Of a DNA stretch of 64,000 nt, positions 13,201 to 25,242 are shown piece by piece (position 1 is the first letter of the stretch; each line of letters opens with the position of its first letter). This DNA is from Strigamia acuminata (Eukaryota; Arthropoda; Chilopoda; Geophilomorpha; Linotaeniidae): the NCBI GenBank assembly GCA_949358305.1, contig OX442316.1, positions 6,696,001 through 6,760,000 of the forward strand, read 5' to 3'. The notes below the pieces were generated by a model. The model was not told the origin of the DNA and searched no databases. It saw only the letters and a program-made list of their open reading frames with translations. A program made the translations under genes and the position numbers.

Positions 13201-14782
13201 CGAAATAATTAAACCTAAAAAGGGACTGCAAGAGGGCTGGAAATGAAAAGCTGAAAATTGCTAATTAAAAGCGGATCTGATTTTTATTTGCGGAATAAAA
13301 CCACGTCCCAATAGAGTTGGAACCTTAAACAGAGCGACAAAAGCGTCGAGGAATTTGCAGATGATGGATAACGGCGCTCGCGGTCCCCCGAGTGAAAGGT
13401 CTAATTAAAATAAATAGAGATTATCGTTTCGTATATGTATATACACATGGTCACTGAAATCGCGAGGCAAAGGTCATTCATTCTCAGATTAGATTATGGA
13501 AGTTAAAAGTGCATTAGACGCAAGATATGTAAACAATGCGAGAGAAAATATTTGCTGGCGATAAAAAGTTGTTTTCAAAGCCGAGTGACAATTCGAGCAG
13601 ATAAATATGACTTTTTGTGTGCGTGTCTGGCGCCACGGATACAAATGACCACTACTTCCTATTGACAAGAGAAAAAAAGAAAGTGGGGGGAAAAAAATCC
13701 AAGTTCCTAATTCCCCTTTAATAAAGAATGATTTAAAAAAATATATGTCAGTGGCTTTTTATATCTTGATTTTGTGTGATGGAAATAAATAGAGTAGTTT
13801 TTATTGAATTTGTGCTGTTTAAACATTATTATTACTCGGTTGATGAGCATATTGAAATTGCCCTCAATTGAATTCAAATGGATATGCGTATGTACATGTG
13901 TGGGCTCGTGCTGGCTCATGCTCCACATTAAACTCTCGTGTAGTGTGTATAATTGAGTGCTCAACTTGTGTCGCCAACTCGTCGCCTCTAATGATAAATG
14001 TATCAATGAATAGTTTGTGGGAACGCCTTTAAACTCTTTAAAGTTTATATATGAAATAAAAAAAATATCTATAAATTAAATGTAATTAAAATAATTTTTT
14101 TTAAATTCATTTTCCATAGGTAAAACGTTGACTTGCGTGTGCACGACTTCCGACTGCGAAACTTTGGGTGTGAATACATGCAACACGACCCATTTATGTT
14201 ACACGCAAATCTTGGAAAGGGCCGACGGTTCAGGGCCCATAATTCGGGGCTGTATCACGACTAGGTCTCCAATATTGTGCGAAAACAGACCGCCAGCTAC
14301 CAAAGGAAAATGGCCGCTACTTCTGTGTTGTAATTCGTCGATGTGTAATCAAATAGCATTGCCAACACAGCCGGCATGGCACACTGATAAAGGTATTTAT
14401 TTCCCGAAGGAATTAGATGGAGAAAATGAAATTTATGGAATGAAATTGTTCTGAATTGACAGGAAATGTGACGAGTGCTGTTAAGTTGAACACTGTGGTC
14501 GCTGAAGCACCAATCGCGAGTCGAGACACGACCGATGCATCCAACATGATTAGTCCTATTTACATATCCGTGCTCGTTGTGGGTATAGGTCTTCTGTTAG
14601 TGCTCGCTGGAGTTGCTGCTATTGTTCTTAGACGCCACACACTTTTTTATCGACGGGAATTCGGCGTAGATCGGCGTTGTTACCTCAAGGGACAAGATTT
14701 GGCTTCGGTTTCTCGGCTTCAAGAACCCGATTCGTCCAGAAATGGGTTTTATAACGATAGTAAAGCTATTCTTGCTACTTGA
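4210..14782 (+). CDS. BAMBI-like transmembrane pseudoreceptor (kinase-less TGF-beta receptor-type ectodomain)
   Basis: Exons 4210-4288, 14120-14392 and 14463-14782; 223 aa, both introns phase 1. Exon 1 encodes a signal peptide (MAPCRLWFPYLVVFTGFFFT) and is followed by GTAAGA. Exon 2 encodes a ten-cysteine three-finger ectodomain beginning CVC and ending CCNSSMCN, with NTT and NSS glycosylation sequons. Exon 3 carries a membrane helix at about residues 150-174 and a basic cytoplasmic tail of about 49 residues without a kinase. The cysteine order (CxC, five single Cys, CC, MCN), exon number and phases equal those of the BAMBI gene 3.3 kb downstream in the same orientation. Duplication from a common ancestor is therefore likely. 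The tail lacks recognisable similarity to BAMBI. Role inferred: decoy or co-receptor for BMP/activin ligands. Exon 1 was assigned by phase and signal peptide across a 9.8 kb intron; a transcript would confirm it. AATAAA signals follow near 14970. Confidence 0.78.
4289..14119 (+). other. 9.8 kb first intron of the BAMBI-like gene
   Basis: Starts GTAAGA and ends with an AG at 14118-14119. No internal exon with coding character was seen. It holds poly-T/poly-A runs (for example 10150-10205), a GA microsatellite at about 5029-5040, GGCGCC-containing motifs at 5166 and 11526 plus AGATGGCGCA at 12046, and a GC-richer block around 9590-9740. The size and the isolated signal-peptide exon suggest room for enhancers. 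Confidence 0.6.
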
Positions 14783-17700
14783 GATTTGTTTTATTTAATT
14801 TATTATTATTTTTTGTTTGAATGTCAAATCTCTTTATATAAATGTATATACAATGTATATAATTGTTTTGTAATATTGATGAGTAAGCTGGTAAGCATGG
14901 CATGATATTTAGTGCCACTTGACAAGAAGAAGTGATGTTTTACAGTTTTGTATGGCCTCATTGTGCAATCTTAATAAATCTCGTTTTCATAAAAGGGTGT
15001 GTTCGTGAGGAAGCATAATGTTGTACAGTTTGTACATAAGGAAATTGAATTTTTTTTTAAAATAATTTTTAAATTTTTTTTTTATTGTTATATTAATATA
15101 AATTAATTATTTGTAGCTTTTATCGTTAATATTTTGCAATTTAATGTTCGTCTCGACATTTTTTAAGCTTGTTCCTATGCTCATTTCATGCTCATGTTTC
15201 TATACAAAATCAAAATGTTTTACAATTTTTAAACAATAAATTGATTTTATTGACAGTTTTTTGTGACTGAAACAGGGTTTATGGATCAAAATGTTTTTTT
15301 TAAAATTGCGAATGGAATATTGGAAGAAAATAGACTATTTATATACTGATGACGTGTTTGTTTTCATTTATTTGATTTTGTAATTAATGGAACTGACATA
15401 TCATCAATTTTATGTGTGTTAAATATGGTTCACTAGCAATAAAAGATGAGAAAATTGCATTCAAATGAGATTATTTAATTCTTACATTATTTTTAATTTA
15501 TTATTTTTTCACAATAACCTGAATGTATAAATTAAAAAAAAATATAGCATAATTTTTTTTTAAAATTATATTCTGCGAATTTTTGCTAAACTTTTGCCTC
15601 CTGCTATTTGAAAGTGCAATATTGTGATCACAAGGAGAAGAGGGGATCCAATCTTAATTAATCATCTTAAAGGATTTCCCCAGGAAACCAAAAACTTGTT
15701 TTTCTTTTCTCAAACTGAAATTTCCGAGTTTGCGGTCTGGGAATGCGAGCACATGTTGTTTAGTTTGTATTGTATTATTTTTTAATTATGTTTTTTTTTT
15801 TTAAATAAAAAGCAGAAGTATGTATAATTATGTGAAAATAAATAAATCGGATTGCTCACATTTTTTTTTTTTATATAAAGATGACACATGATTCGTGGAT
15901 TTTACTTGAAATAAAAAATAATTTAAAGAAATAAAAGTGTTGTTTTTATTTTAAATTTATTTAAATTTGACAACCAAACCGGCTGTTTTAAGAGCTTTCT
16001 TTTCATAAATAATTAAATTTTAATTACATATTATACTGATCCAGCAATAAAGTTTCTATAAACAATGTGCGCGTATGTTTGTATACAGAAAAGATAACTG
16101 ACGTTGTGTATTGTAGTTGTTCTCGCACTAAAGTTTCATCCGCCGGTGATAAAATCATGGCGTCTCAAATATCAAAAGGGGTGACTTCCGCTCTTGTGCG
16201 AGGGTGAACAACTTCAACCCCTACAACTTTCTGAAGGAAACGGCCTCAATTGAAGGAATACAGGTCAAAACTAGGTCTCGGATGCTTCTCTGTCCATGTT
16301 ATTGATTTAATGATACATTATCGTATCCCCCTAATTACTCGTTTAACATCATTATCTCAACCCTTATTTTTACGATTGTTATTGATATGGAAATAGGAAA
16401 AAAAATATTTATGCTGTTTTAGGAATGTGTAATGTTCGAGAAACAATCGGCAAAATTAGATACGCTTGTTTTGCCAACTGAACTGGAAAATTAAACTGAA
16501 TAATGCGATATTGTTACGCGTGAATTAATATGAAATTGTTGTCTATGCTAAAAAATAGAAGTGATAATTAATTTTGTTTTTTTTTATAAAAATGTTTTGC
16601 TAGATGGATGAAAATTGTTCTTTATGGATTATGGATTTTCAAAAAATGTCACAACATTAATCAATAACGATGGTCATTTCCAACGATGTGCTCGTATTGA
16701 GTTATCCATCCCATTAATCATTAAAAGCAATTCATATTTATTTAAATGCGTCCATTTCTTCGCTTCGAATTTCATGGAAGTTTTTATAAGTGCTTTCAAC
16801 CGAACCTGTATGAAGGTAATAATTTTTATAAATACACGTTGTCCATCCGGTCTATTCAAGAAAAAGTTGTTTAACGAAAATAAAAAGTAGCGAGAGAAAT
16901 CACTCAAAAATATAGTGTCAGTGTTCTTTTCCATATCTCAAGCGAAAGAAAAGCACTAAACCGTGTCACACGCAATGTTTAATTCGTTTTTGAGAAAAAA
17001 CGTCGAAGAAATGGGTAAAAAATGTGCGAATTATTTCTGCTTTTTTCTGTTGAAATAGCCGTTTCCACACCAAATGATTTTATGACAGATTGAACGTTTT
17101 AAGACACCCGTTTGTGACAAATGTGTGACCATAGGTCGACAGTTTATGATCCTCTCGATTGGTAAGAAGAAGGCCACGGTTGAAGTGGTCATCGTCATCC
17201 CTTACAAAAGGCTGTTGACATGTGGATAAACAAAGGACAAGGAGAGTTCAAAATGGGGTTGGCCACTTAAGCTGATTAAAATCAACAGTGGCGGCAGTCG
17301 CCAGTCTGTCGGGGCCAATTCAAAAACTTCTGCTGGCAGGAGGTCCAGCAAGATCACTTGCCTTTAGGCTTCACATCAGGGCCTTCTTAGACTGACCAGT
17401 TGACCACGTCCAAATGACAACCATCTTAATCGAGGCCACTTCAACATCTCAATTTATTACTTGATCTCGCAACAAATCTGCAACATTCACATTTTCAATA
17501 CGCCACTTAATGGGCAAGAAAAGATAAAGATTTATACGAATCATTCATCGTTTCTTCTCGCGTTTTCACAGCAAATGGATCAACACATCAAGTTTGAATT
17601 ACGTAATAACAATTCTAGCCTAAATATTTCCTTCTTTTTTCAAAAGAAGTTTCAAATATCATACAATTTAGAGTTGGTTCGTTTCGTTTGAAAACAATCT

Positions 17701-18060
17701 CATCAAACGATGTTTGCTAACACGAATTTACAACATTTCCACACAAAAATGCATCAAAAAAGTGAATTATTTATTTTTATTTTTTTCTCAACCAATAAAT
17801 TAGTTAAAAATGGTAAACTAACTTTAAAATAATTTAAAAAAAAATCAACAACAGTGTTTGGAATTCATCCTCCCCTGTTGCACAGAGTGAGCTCAACCTG
17901 GATGCCATTCGAGGTTCCTCCAATAGCGCCCAAGGCGACCTCTGCAGTCGAGCACGGGCTGAGCTCTGGCGAACACCACCACGAATCCCTACATTTCTAT
18001 CGGATGTGGCATCGAGCGAGGACGCACGGATTTAGCGTCCCACGGTGAACGCTTAACTTC
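14783..18060. other. Intergenic between the BAMBI-like gene and BAMBI
   Basis: The first ~500 bp look like 3' UTR with AATAAA signals near 14970 and 15233. After that the sequence is AT-rich with no supported exon. An imperfect inverted repeat (GTTGTTCTCGCAC against GTGCGAGGGTGAACAAC) occupies about 16115-16215. The final several hundred bases before 18061 should hold the BAMBI promoter and 5' UTR. Confidence 0.45.
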
Positions 18061-21000
18061 ATGGATACACAGACTACTTTGATGGTTGTCATCGCATTCC
18101 TCACTACAATCAACTATCTTGCAATGGGTATGTCTACTTTCTTTTAATCACTTTCCAAAACTTAAAACAACAAGACCGGGCAACGCGAAATCAAATCAGT
18201 AACAGCAAGTCCCGACATGCGCTCCCTTATCTACACATCCGAATTGCAATTTCTTAATTAAATGCACTAATATTTATTTGATCAAGAAGCCAGAGAGTCC
18301 TTTAAAATGCTTTTACCACAGCACTTGGGTTTTCTTCGGCCCGAGGCAGCATCCTAACTCAATTGGGCTGGGCTGGGCCATTCTGCAGGTACCTCAGAAG
18401 AAAATGACAGCAAATTACATAGTAGAGCCTTCTTTGTGCGACTCTTAGCCAAAACAATTTTTCTTAAGGCCATATTTAGGTGGGGAAATGTCAGTTACGA
18501 GATAAAAATTCATTCAAAAATTGAAACATTTATGTAATCTTTGAGATAAAAAATTGATTTGCACCTGATATCTGTCTTTCATTTGTTTGTGCACTCAAAT
18601 TGTCGTTTATCACGTCTGTTAAATGTGGTCTCTGTCTCTCTTTCTGTCTTATATGCCAGTCATAAAACATGATTCATTACTGCAATATTTTGGTCTTAGT
18701 TTATGTGTGGAATGTAGATTTAGCTCGCGTCTCTTTTTGCTTCCTTCCTCGCGATGTTCTGCTCGTTTTAAAGACACTCATCTATCTTTGTGTGTTGTTT
18801 GTTTTAAGTGTGAGGGCTTCTTTAAATTTCCACGGTCAAAGGCTATGCAAACGAATGCGGGAATGGGGGTACTATAAGGAAATGGAGGGAGGGGGCGATA
18901 ATACAAACTGTTTGTAAAATTTTTCCCCTTTTCACACATCTGGTCTTGCTTTTGAGGAAGTTGTTTGAAGAAAAATTAATTCGAGTTTTAGAATTTGCAT
19001 CACTAATTTAACTAAATTGGTCTCTCGCAGCAAGTTTTATTTAGAAATAAAGCAAATTTTTGCTAAATTTAGGCCTAATTTAGCATAATTATTCTTGAAA
19101 TGTGTTTTTTTTTTTTTTATTACAATTTTTTTTTATGGTTTTAAAAAAAAGAGTATTTTGAGGAAATAGTTTTTTATGCATGTACCAAAGTTGCAGAGCC
19201 AATTATAGAGTCTGGTTCAGAGACACCATGTGCCTTTAATAATGAAGCAACGCGCAAGACACGCCGCCACTCTTGGGGCTCGCTAATTGGTCAAGGTTGA
19301 GTAAACAGCTGAGACAAACCAAACACACACTCTTCACTTAAGCTCTTAAATTCCCAAAAATTCAATTAAACCAAGAAAAAAACGTTTAGAAGACCGTGCC
19401 AAGTGCGATCAGATATCGTAGAATGAATGCGAAAATTCAATCTTCACCCGCAGTCGATTACAGAAAAATGATGTCACTAAATGTCAACGTGATGTTACGG
19501 TGGCGCATTCAGTGGCTTTGTGCAGCGCTACGGGGTAACTTTTGCTTATACCAACATACCCGGCGAGTCCCTGCAGAGAAGCAGCGATTCCCACTCCTTA
19601 ACTCAACATCCCTTTTCGACAGGTGGCATCTCCGCCTCCCCCGCAAGCGTCTTATCTCGGCCGCCCTTCTCCTTATAGGTGAAACAACTCGTTCATAAGA
19701 GTTTATGAATCGCAAAACATCACCGGAGGGTGTGTTGATCAAATAGGTTCATTGAGAATAAAGAAATAATTATCTGTTGATGGAGTACTGACATAAAAGC
19801 GCGGTCTATAAATAGATGAATAATCAGAGAAGCCAATCGTCAGAGCAGAGGAGCTTAGCTGCACACGCCTTGCTGAGACATACCGACGCTATCTCGACTG
19901 GCAAGGGGGGAGAAAAAGAGAGGTTTCATCTTTTACCAACCCCCTGCTAAGAGTCTTGTGATGCAGAATGGTTTACGTTGTTTTCAATAGGCTGGCTGCC
20001 ATCTTTGAGTGATTTTAGAGGCGGAGTAGTAAATTTTCTTGGCTTTTCTTGCTGTTTACTTGGCCACTCTAATAAGTAGCTGGAAATGTTGGGGGGAAAC
20101 GTGCAATTTGAGTATATTTTTATCCCTTCCGAGACGAGTTTATTTAGAAATTGAGCACAAGTTTAGATTTTTTTTAATTTTTTCATTTCTAAAGTCTGTT
20201 TGCGATTAAATTGGGGTTAGTTTTGGCCAAGAAATCTTTTTGGCGCCAGTTTCTTTACTCCCCATAGTGTAAACAAAGAGAAGGATGACTAGGAGGAGGA
20301 GTTCGTTGTCCTCCATAGGGAAAGCGTTTTGCAAACCGGCGCCCAGTGGATTTCAAACGACATGCGGGATGTTGGGATGTCGGGGTGTGGGGGGGAGGGG
20401 AGATGGGAATATGTGTCGGTGATGGAGTACCCTCGCCTCGATTTCGTCGCCGCCTCGTCGAGATTTTATTCGACAAACAGATTAAAGCACAAGGCCACGT
20501 CTGTTTTGGTCTCTGTGCGGGAGAAAGGCTCCTAATGCCGCTCGACATAACAAGGGCAAAGCGCATCCTTGTGCGCGGCGACTCAATCGATGGTCTGGCG
20601 CCGTCGATGCCGACGTCCTGGCCTCGAAGTTTGGTGGCACTGGCGCCTCTCGTTCCTCCTCCGTTCAATGCTTGCTTCGAAATGTCAGTTGGTCCGAACC
20701 AAATAATTTAATGGCTGTGTTTTGCTTCGTGCTCGAGACACATGGACGTTAGAAATGAGTTGGACTTTTCCACGCCATAAAATAGACTGTGACTGTAACA
20801 ATTGTGATGCTTGAATGGTTTGTTGAAACAGTGTTGTATGTATAATAGAGAATTTTGCAACCACACTTGTCAAGTTCCTTTATACAAACACAGAGGAGGA
20901 GTAAGGGGAAGTCCATATTTGTTGAATAACAAAAGGGGATTGTGAAAGTCCCCCGTGGCACGTGCGCAGAAGGGTGACAGCAGGACAGCTGGGTCGTACA

Positions 21001-24000
21001 ATTCACTGTACAGATGTATATAGTGGCGCGTGAGCGTGAGAGACCGGTCTACCGTAGCAGGAAACTCAAAGCCGAGCGTCACGGATCAGCGCTCGTCAAC
21101 AGGTGGCAGCGTGGCGATGCGGGCCCCACCTAACCTAACCTCAACGGCGCCAGCATCGAGTTGGCGCCGTTTTACCTGGCAGCGTGATAAGCTAAACAGC
21201 TGCTCATCAAAAACCATTTTGCATACACTGGCCATTTTTCCTACCTTGTGACCTAATTGGCATTGGATGCCCAAGAAGCTTTTGTTTTAGAGGTTAAAGG
21301 CCTCGTTTATGAATAAATTTTTAACCGTGAGAAACGTTGGAGGTGTTGGAGATGAAATAAGTTGAGTTACGTCGTTTGTTTCTCATTTGTATGAGAAGCG
21401 GAGTATTTCTATGTAAATTAGGGTCTTATACAACAACTACAATTAATATTTGTCTCTTAAATTTTTTAAGGAAAAAGCTCTTTCGATGGTAATTTTATTT
21501 ACTTGTAATTGTGAAGGAAAAAGATAATTTTTTTCTGGCGCTCACACCCTAAAAGTTGTTGCCCATAAATATGTCGTTAATAAAATATACAGCAAATTAG
21601 TATCGTTTTCTACGTTTGTAATTGAAAGGGGGAAAATAAAAATGTAAGATATGAAATAGTGAGATCTAAATGTTAAAAAAAAAATTTAAAAAAATAGACA
21701 AAGGAGCAATGTCGTCGTTACAAGGGCACCCATCCGAGCAAAAAAGAAAAGATGGAAACGAGGCTAGTGCAGCGCGGCAACTATAATTTTGTAGTGTAAT
21801 TACAGGGACGAGGGCAGATGAGTTTGAGTTGCCGTAATAAGCACTTGGAGGGCACTTGGTGGGCGCTGGAATTCCCTCATTACTACGAACACACAATGAC
21901 CTCCAAATATTTAACATTTCTTTTTTATTCAATATATAAGTGGCCTAATAACTAATTTACATTCTTTTGATGTAGAAAATTGAGGAAAATATTTTTTAAA
22001 AATCTCCATTTGCTGTTTTTAAAGGGCGAAATCAATTCTAATCGAATTCCACAATCATTTTCATATTGCAATTTGCTTACAAGTCCAAACAAAACGGTTA
22101 AAATTCAGAAATTCGACGATATTTTAGTGAAAATACCCGTTTAAGATTTGTGTAGCCTGCGGCTGAACCCGTCCTAAACCAGTAAATGATACCTCTGCGT
22201 TGCTTTTTCTCTTCGGCGACCCTGCGTTCCAACTTGCCCACCTGGCAGGGGCGGATCTGCTGGTTTTCTTAGGGGAAAAGTGAGGATGACACATGGTCTT
22301 GTTTCTATTAGAACCACTGCGAAAATAAATCAAACTTTAATATGTAGTTTCTCCTCCCCTTCAGGGTCAAACTCCATTTTTAAAACATGCAATCTTTTTG
22401 TTTTTTTCCCGAAAAGAACATGAATTTTTATAAACAATTCTTCGCATCAGGCACTGCATCTTTAACTAATACCTGTTGCGTTTTTGTTTTTACCGCATGG
22501 CGTCACAAACGTGGCGGCGGCCTGCCGGGCGACATAACGTTTGCATGCAAGGAAAATGATCTCCCTGCACGCGCTGCTGACTCGTTGCAGGAAGTTGGTT
22601 TGAACTGATTGTGACATCATGCATTAAAAATAATTCGAGCCAATGTTTTTGTTCCGAAACTGGGGTAATTAAAGAATATCACAAAGCCGGATAAGGGCAA
22701 GAAACTTGTTATTGTTTGATACAATGTCTGTTTATGTTGATATATCAATTAACTTTTTTTTTTTTTTTGGTTTCGTTTCAGCTGAAATTCGATGCTACTG
22801 CAACCTACCTGTGTGCGTCAGCACTGGTTACATGTGCAAATCGAACAAAAGCACGTGTTTCTCTGAATTGAGCACCCATGCCAACGACCCACTACATTCC
22901 CGCCATGGCTGCATCGAGTTTTTGCAAAGGCCGAAAGAAGATGTTTGTCTTGGATTCAATAACAATGCCAAACTCTCCGTGGCGAAAGTGCCACTGCTGC
23001 TGTGCTGTCAGGAAGACATGTGCAACTATGCCAGAAGTCTGGATTTGAAAATTCAAATGAATGCCAAAGCCAATCGCACATTTTATGGTAAATTAAACAT
23101 TTATTAGTTGCTATATAAAAGAAGCAAATATGTTTATAATAGATGCTCGAATAGATGAATACGATGCCATTTATCACAGCTCATTAGGCCTAGTTTTGTG
23201 AGGTCAAACTTTCAAACTGATATGCATAGAGTATGCTTACTCCATGTCACTGTGACTCAGCAAAAACTCTTCTTAATTATAACACTTGACAAATAAGCTC
23301 CACTAAATGGTAATAGAAGTTGCTAATTAAGTTTGGATATTTCTGAGGTTCTAATGCAATTATTCCCAACACAGTTGTAGTTTTATTGTAAAAATGTCAA
23401 TGACTTTTGAGATTACTACTTTGATCATATTTTATTACTTCACTCAATTAGAAGATACAAACTTTGAACTTTTAAACAGCATTCCAGTTGAGATAAGCCT
23501 ATATCTTTTTGTTGTTCAAACAATGCCATCTTGAAATATTTATTTGAAAATCAGGTGCCATTAAGGCGGTGTTAGTGTTGACAGTTGATCTTCCTCAGTT
23601 GGGAGCCGTTTTCATTCCTGTCATGACCTCACGACTATTGTATTAGTCACAATGCACTTCTCTTAATATTTATACACTCATCTCGGCAGGGTACACCTTT
23701 CTATAGTCAGACTCGAGACACCTCAACGGGAGGGCTCTTTCACGCACGTGGAAGCAGCAGGCCAACCACCTAGTTGATGCCAATGAGTTTAACAACCCGG
23801 GTTTTGAAATTAAAATGACCACTAAGCTTATTATAATTATTTTTGCTTTTTCCATATTTTTAAAAAACAAATTTAGAAAAATTAAAATACTTGTTTGAGG
23901 ATTTATTTATTGCTCGAAAACAAACAAAAAACGGATTAAATATCTGCATTTTATTAAATATTTATCATTTTAACTGATTACCTCTGGCAGTGAATAATTA

Positions 24001-25242
24001 TTAAGTGCAGCGATATCATTTTTTCTTTTTGTTTATGTACCAATTGGAGTGTAATTTTCATAATTATGGTTCAAAACTTTATTATCATACACATTTTTTT
24101 TGGGGTCTGCATTTAACTAATTTTAAACTTCAAAGTAGCACAGAAAATAAATCACAGGCTTAAGTAGCCTCTAAAATTTTTAATTTTTTTTTAATTTTAA
24201 TTTTTTTTATAGTAAATATAAATTAAGGAAATGTGTAATTGAAATTTCTTCGGAATTATCTTTTGGCTCCTTTATTGGTGTCAGTCATCTGTGATCTCAT
24301 TCAGCTGTTTGAATAACCACCGTCTCGTCTTCCAGGCGACAGATGGCGCCATTGATAACCAGAAAAAAATGCAAAAATATATCAGATTTAAAATTATCTA
24401 AATTTAACATTTTAAACCTCCTTTTTTTGTGAGTTTTTACATAACACAAAAAGTTATATAAATTGTAGGTTGATAATTTGTAACAGTTAACATTATCTAC
24501 AATAGTATTGAATTCAGGTTTAATCATACAGTCAGGAAATCTGGTTATCTTTATACATAGTTATCATTTATTCCTACAAAGCTTTGCTACATTGCTTGGA
24601 GGAATAAAATTTAACCTCACAAAACGTAATAACAGCCTTTTATTTAATTCTTGGAATTTCTTACAAATATATATCAATGTCAACATTTCACGATGATGTA
24701 CAAATGAAATTATTATTTATTTAGTTATTAATATATTTTTTTTCTATATCTTTACAGGTAAAGATGACAAACTGAACTTTAATAACCTGCCAGGTGATGC
24801 AATTTATCAACAAGACCTTTGGTTCAGAGCAGCAGTAATTGCAGTGCCTATCGCAGGCTGCTTCATACTTGTCATTCTTGTGCTTCTGGCTATTCGCATG
24901 CTCAAGAAAGACAGCAAACGACAAAGACAATTGATTGCTTTTCGTCAACAACGTCATCTGAAAGCACAAATGCTTCTTGATGATCATTTGCATACAGATA
25001 TGAAAGACTATCAACAGCATTTTTTGTCTACGAATGAGGACAAGAACGAAGCCAATGCCCGCCTCAACCACAAACAAAACAATTTATTCAACAATAATGT
25101 GAACTTAGTTCTCAGTACAGAACCATCTAATAATTATAAGCAATATATATACGATAAGCCGTTTCTTAACACTCAACAAACTTTGTGCGGTTCCATTCTA
25201 ACATGGAGCAAACAGAAATGGAAGCCAATTACTCCTGTATAG
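18061..25242 (+). CDS. BAMBI: BAMBI, BMP and activin membrane-bound inhibitor homologue
   Basis: Exons 18061-18127, 22782-23087 and 24758-25242; 285 aa with stop TAG at 25240. Exon 1 is a signal peptide (residues 1-22, MDTQTTLMVVIAFLTTINYL). Exon 2 encodes the ectodomain, with EIRCYC, the vertebrate-like GYMCKS, HGC and CCQEDMCNY motifs and ten cysteines. Exon 3 begins the juxtamembrane region and carries the near-invariant LWFRAAVIAVPIAG leading into the membrane helix (about 147-171), then a polar, Gln/Asn-rich tail. BAMBI resembles a type I TGF-beta receptor without a kinase and blocks BMP, activin and TGF-beta signalling at the cell surface by joining receptor complexes. Both introns are phase 1 and long (4.65 and 1.67 kb). 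The tail differs from the vertebrate one and is somewhat longer. Identity of ectodomain and helix is unambiguous. Confidence 0.93.
18128..22781 (+). other. 4.65 kb first intron of BAMBI with GC-rich blocks
   Basis: Starts GTATGT and ends TTTCAG. Between about 20240 and 21180 it turns markedly GC-richer and contains six GGCGCC hexamers (near 20241, 20338, 20598, 20641, 21149 and 21162). Overlapping open frames on both strands there are a by-product of base composition. It could be an enhancer or an alternative promoter. The rest is AT-rich without coding signal. Confidence 0.5.
23088..24757 (+). other. Second intron of BAMBI
   Basis: 1.67 kb, GTAAAT to TTTACAG. AT-rich with no internal exon seen. 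It includes an ACAGATGGCGCCATT site at 24339-24353 resembling an insect CTCF core. Confidence 0.6.

Noticed and set aside
20255-20711. Overlapping frames of 121-137 codons on both strands in BAMBI intron 1
   Set aside because: Both strands are open at once because the block is GC-rich and stop-poor; residues are low-complexity and match no family I know.
24721-25077. 118-codon minus-strand frame
   Set aside because: Antisense to the last BAMBI exon; shadow of real coding sequence.
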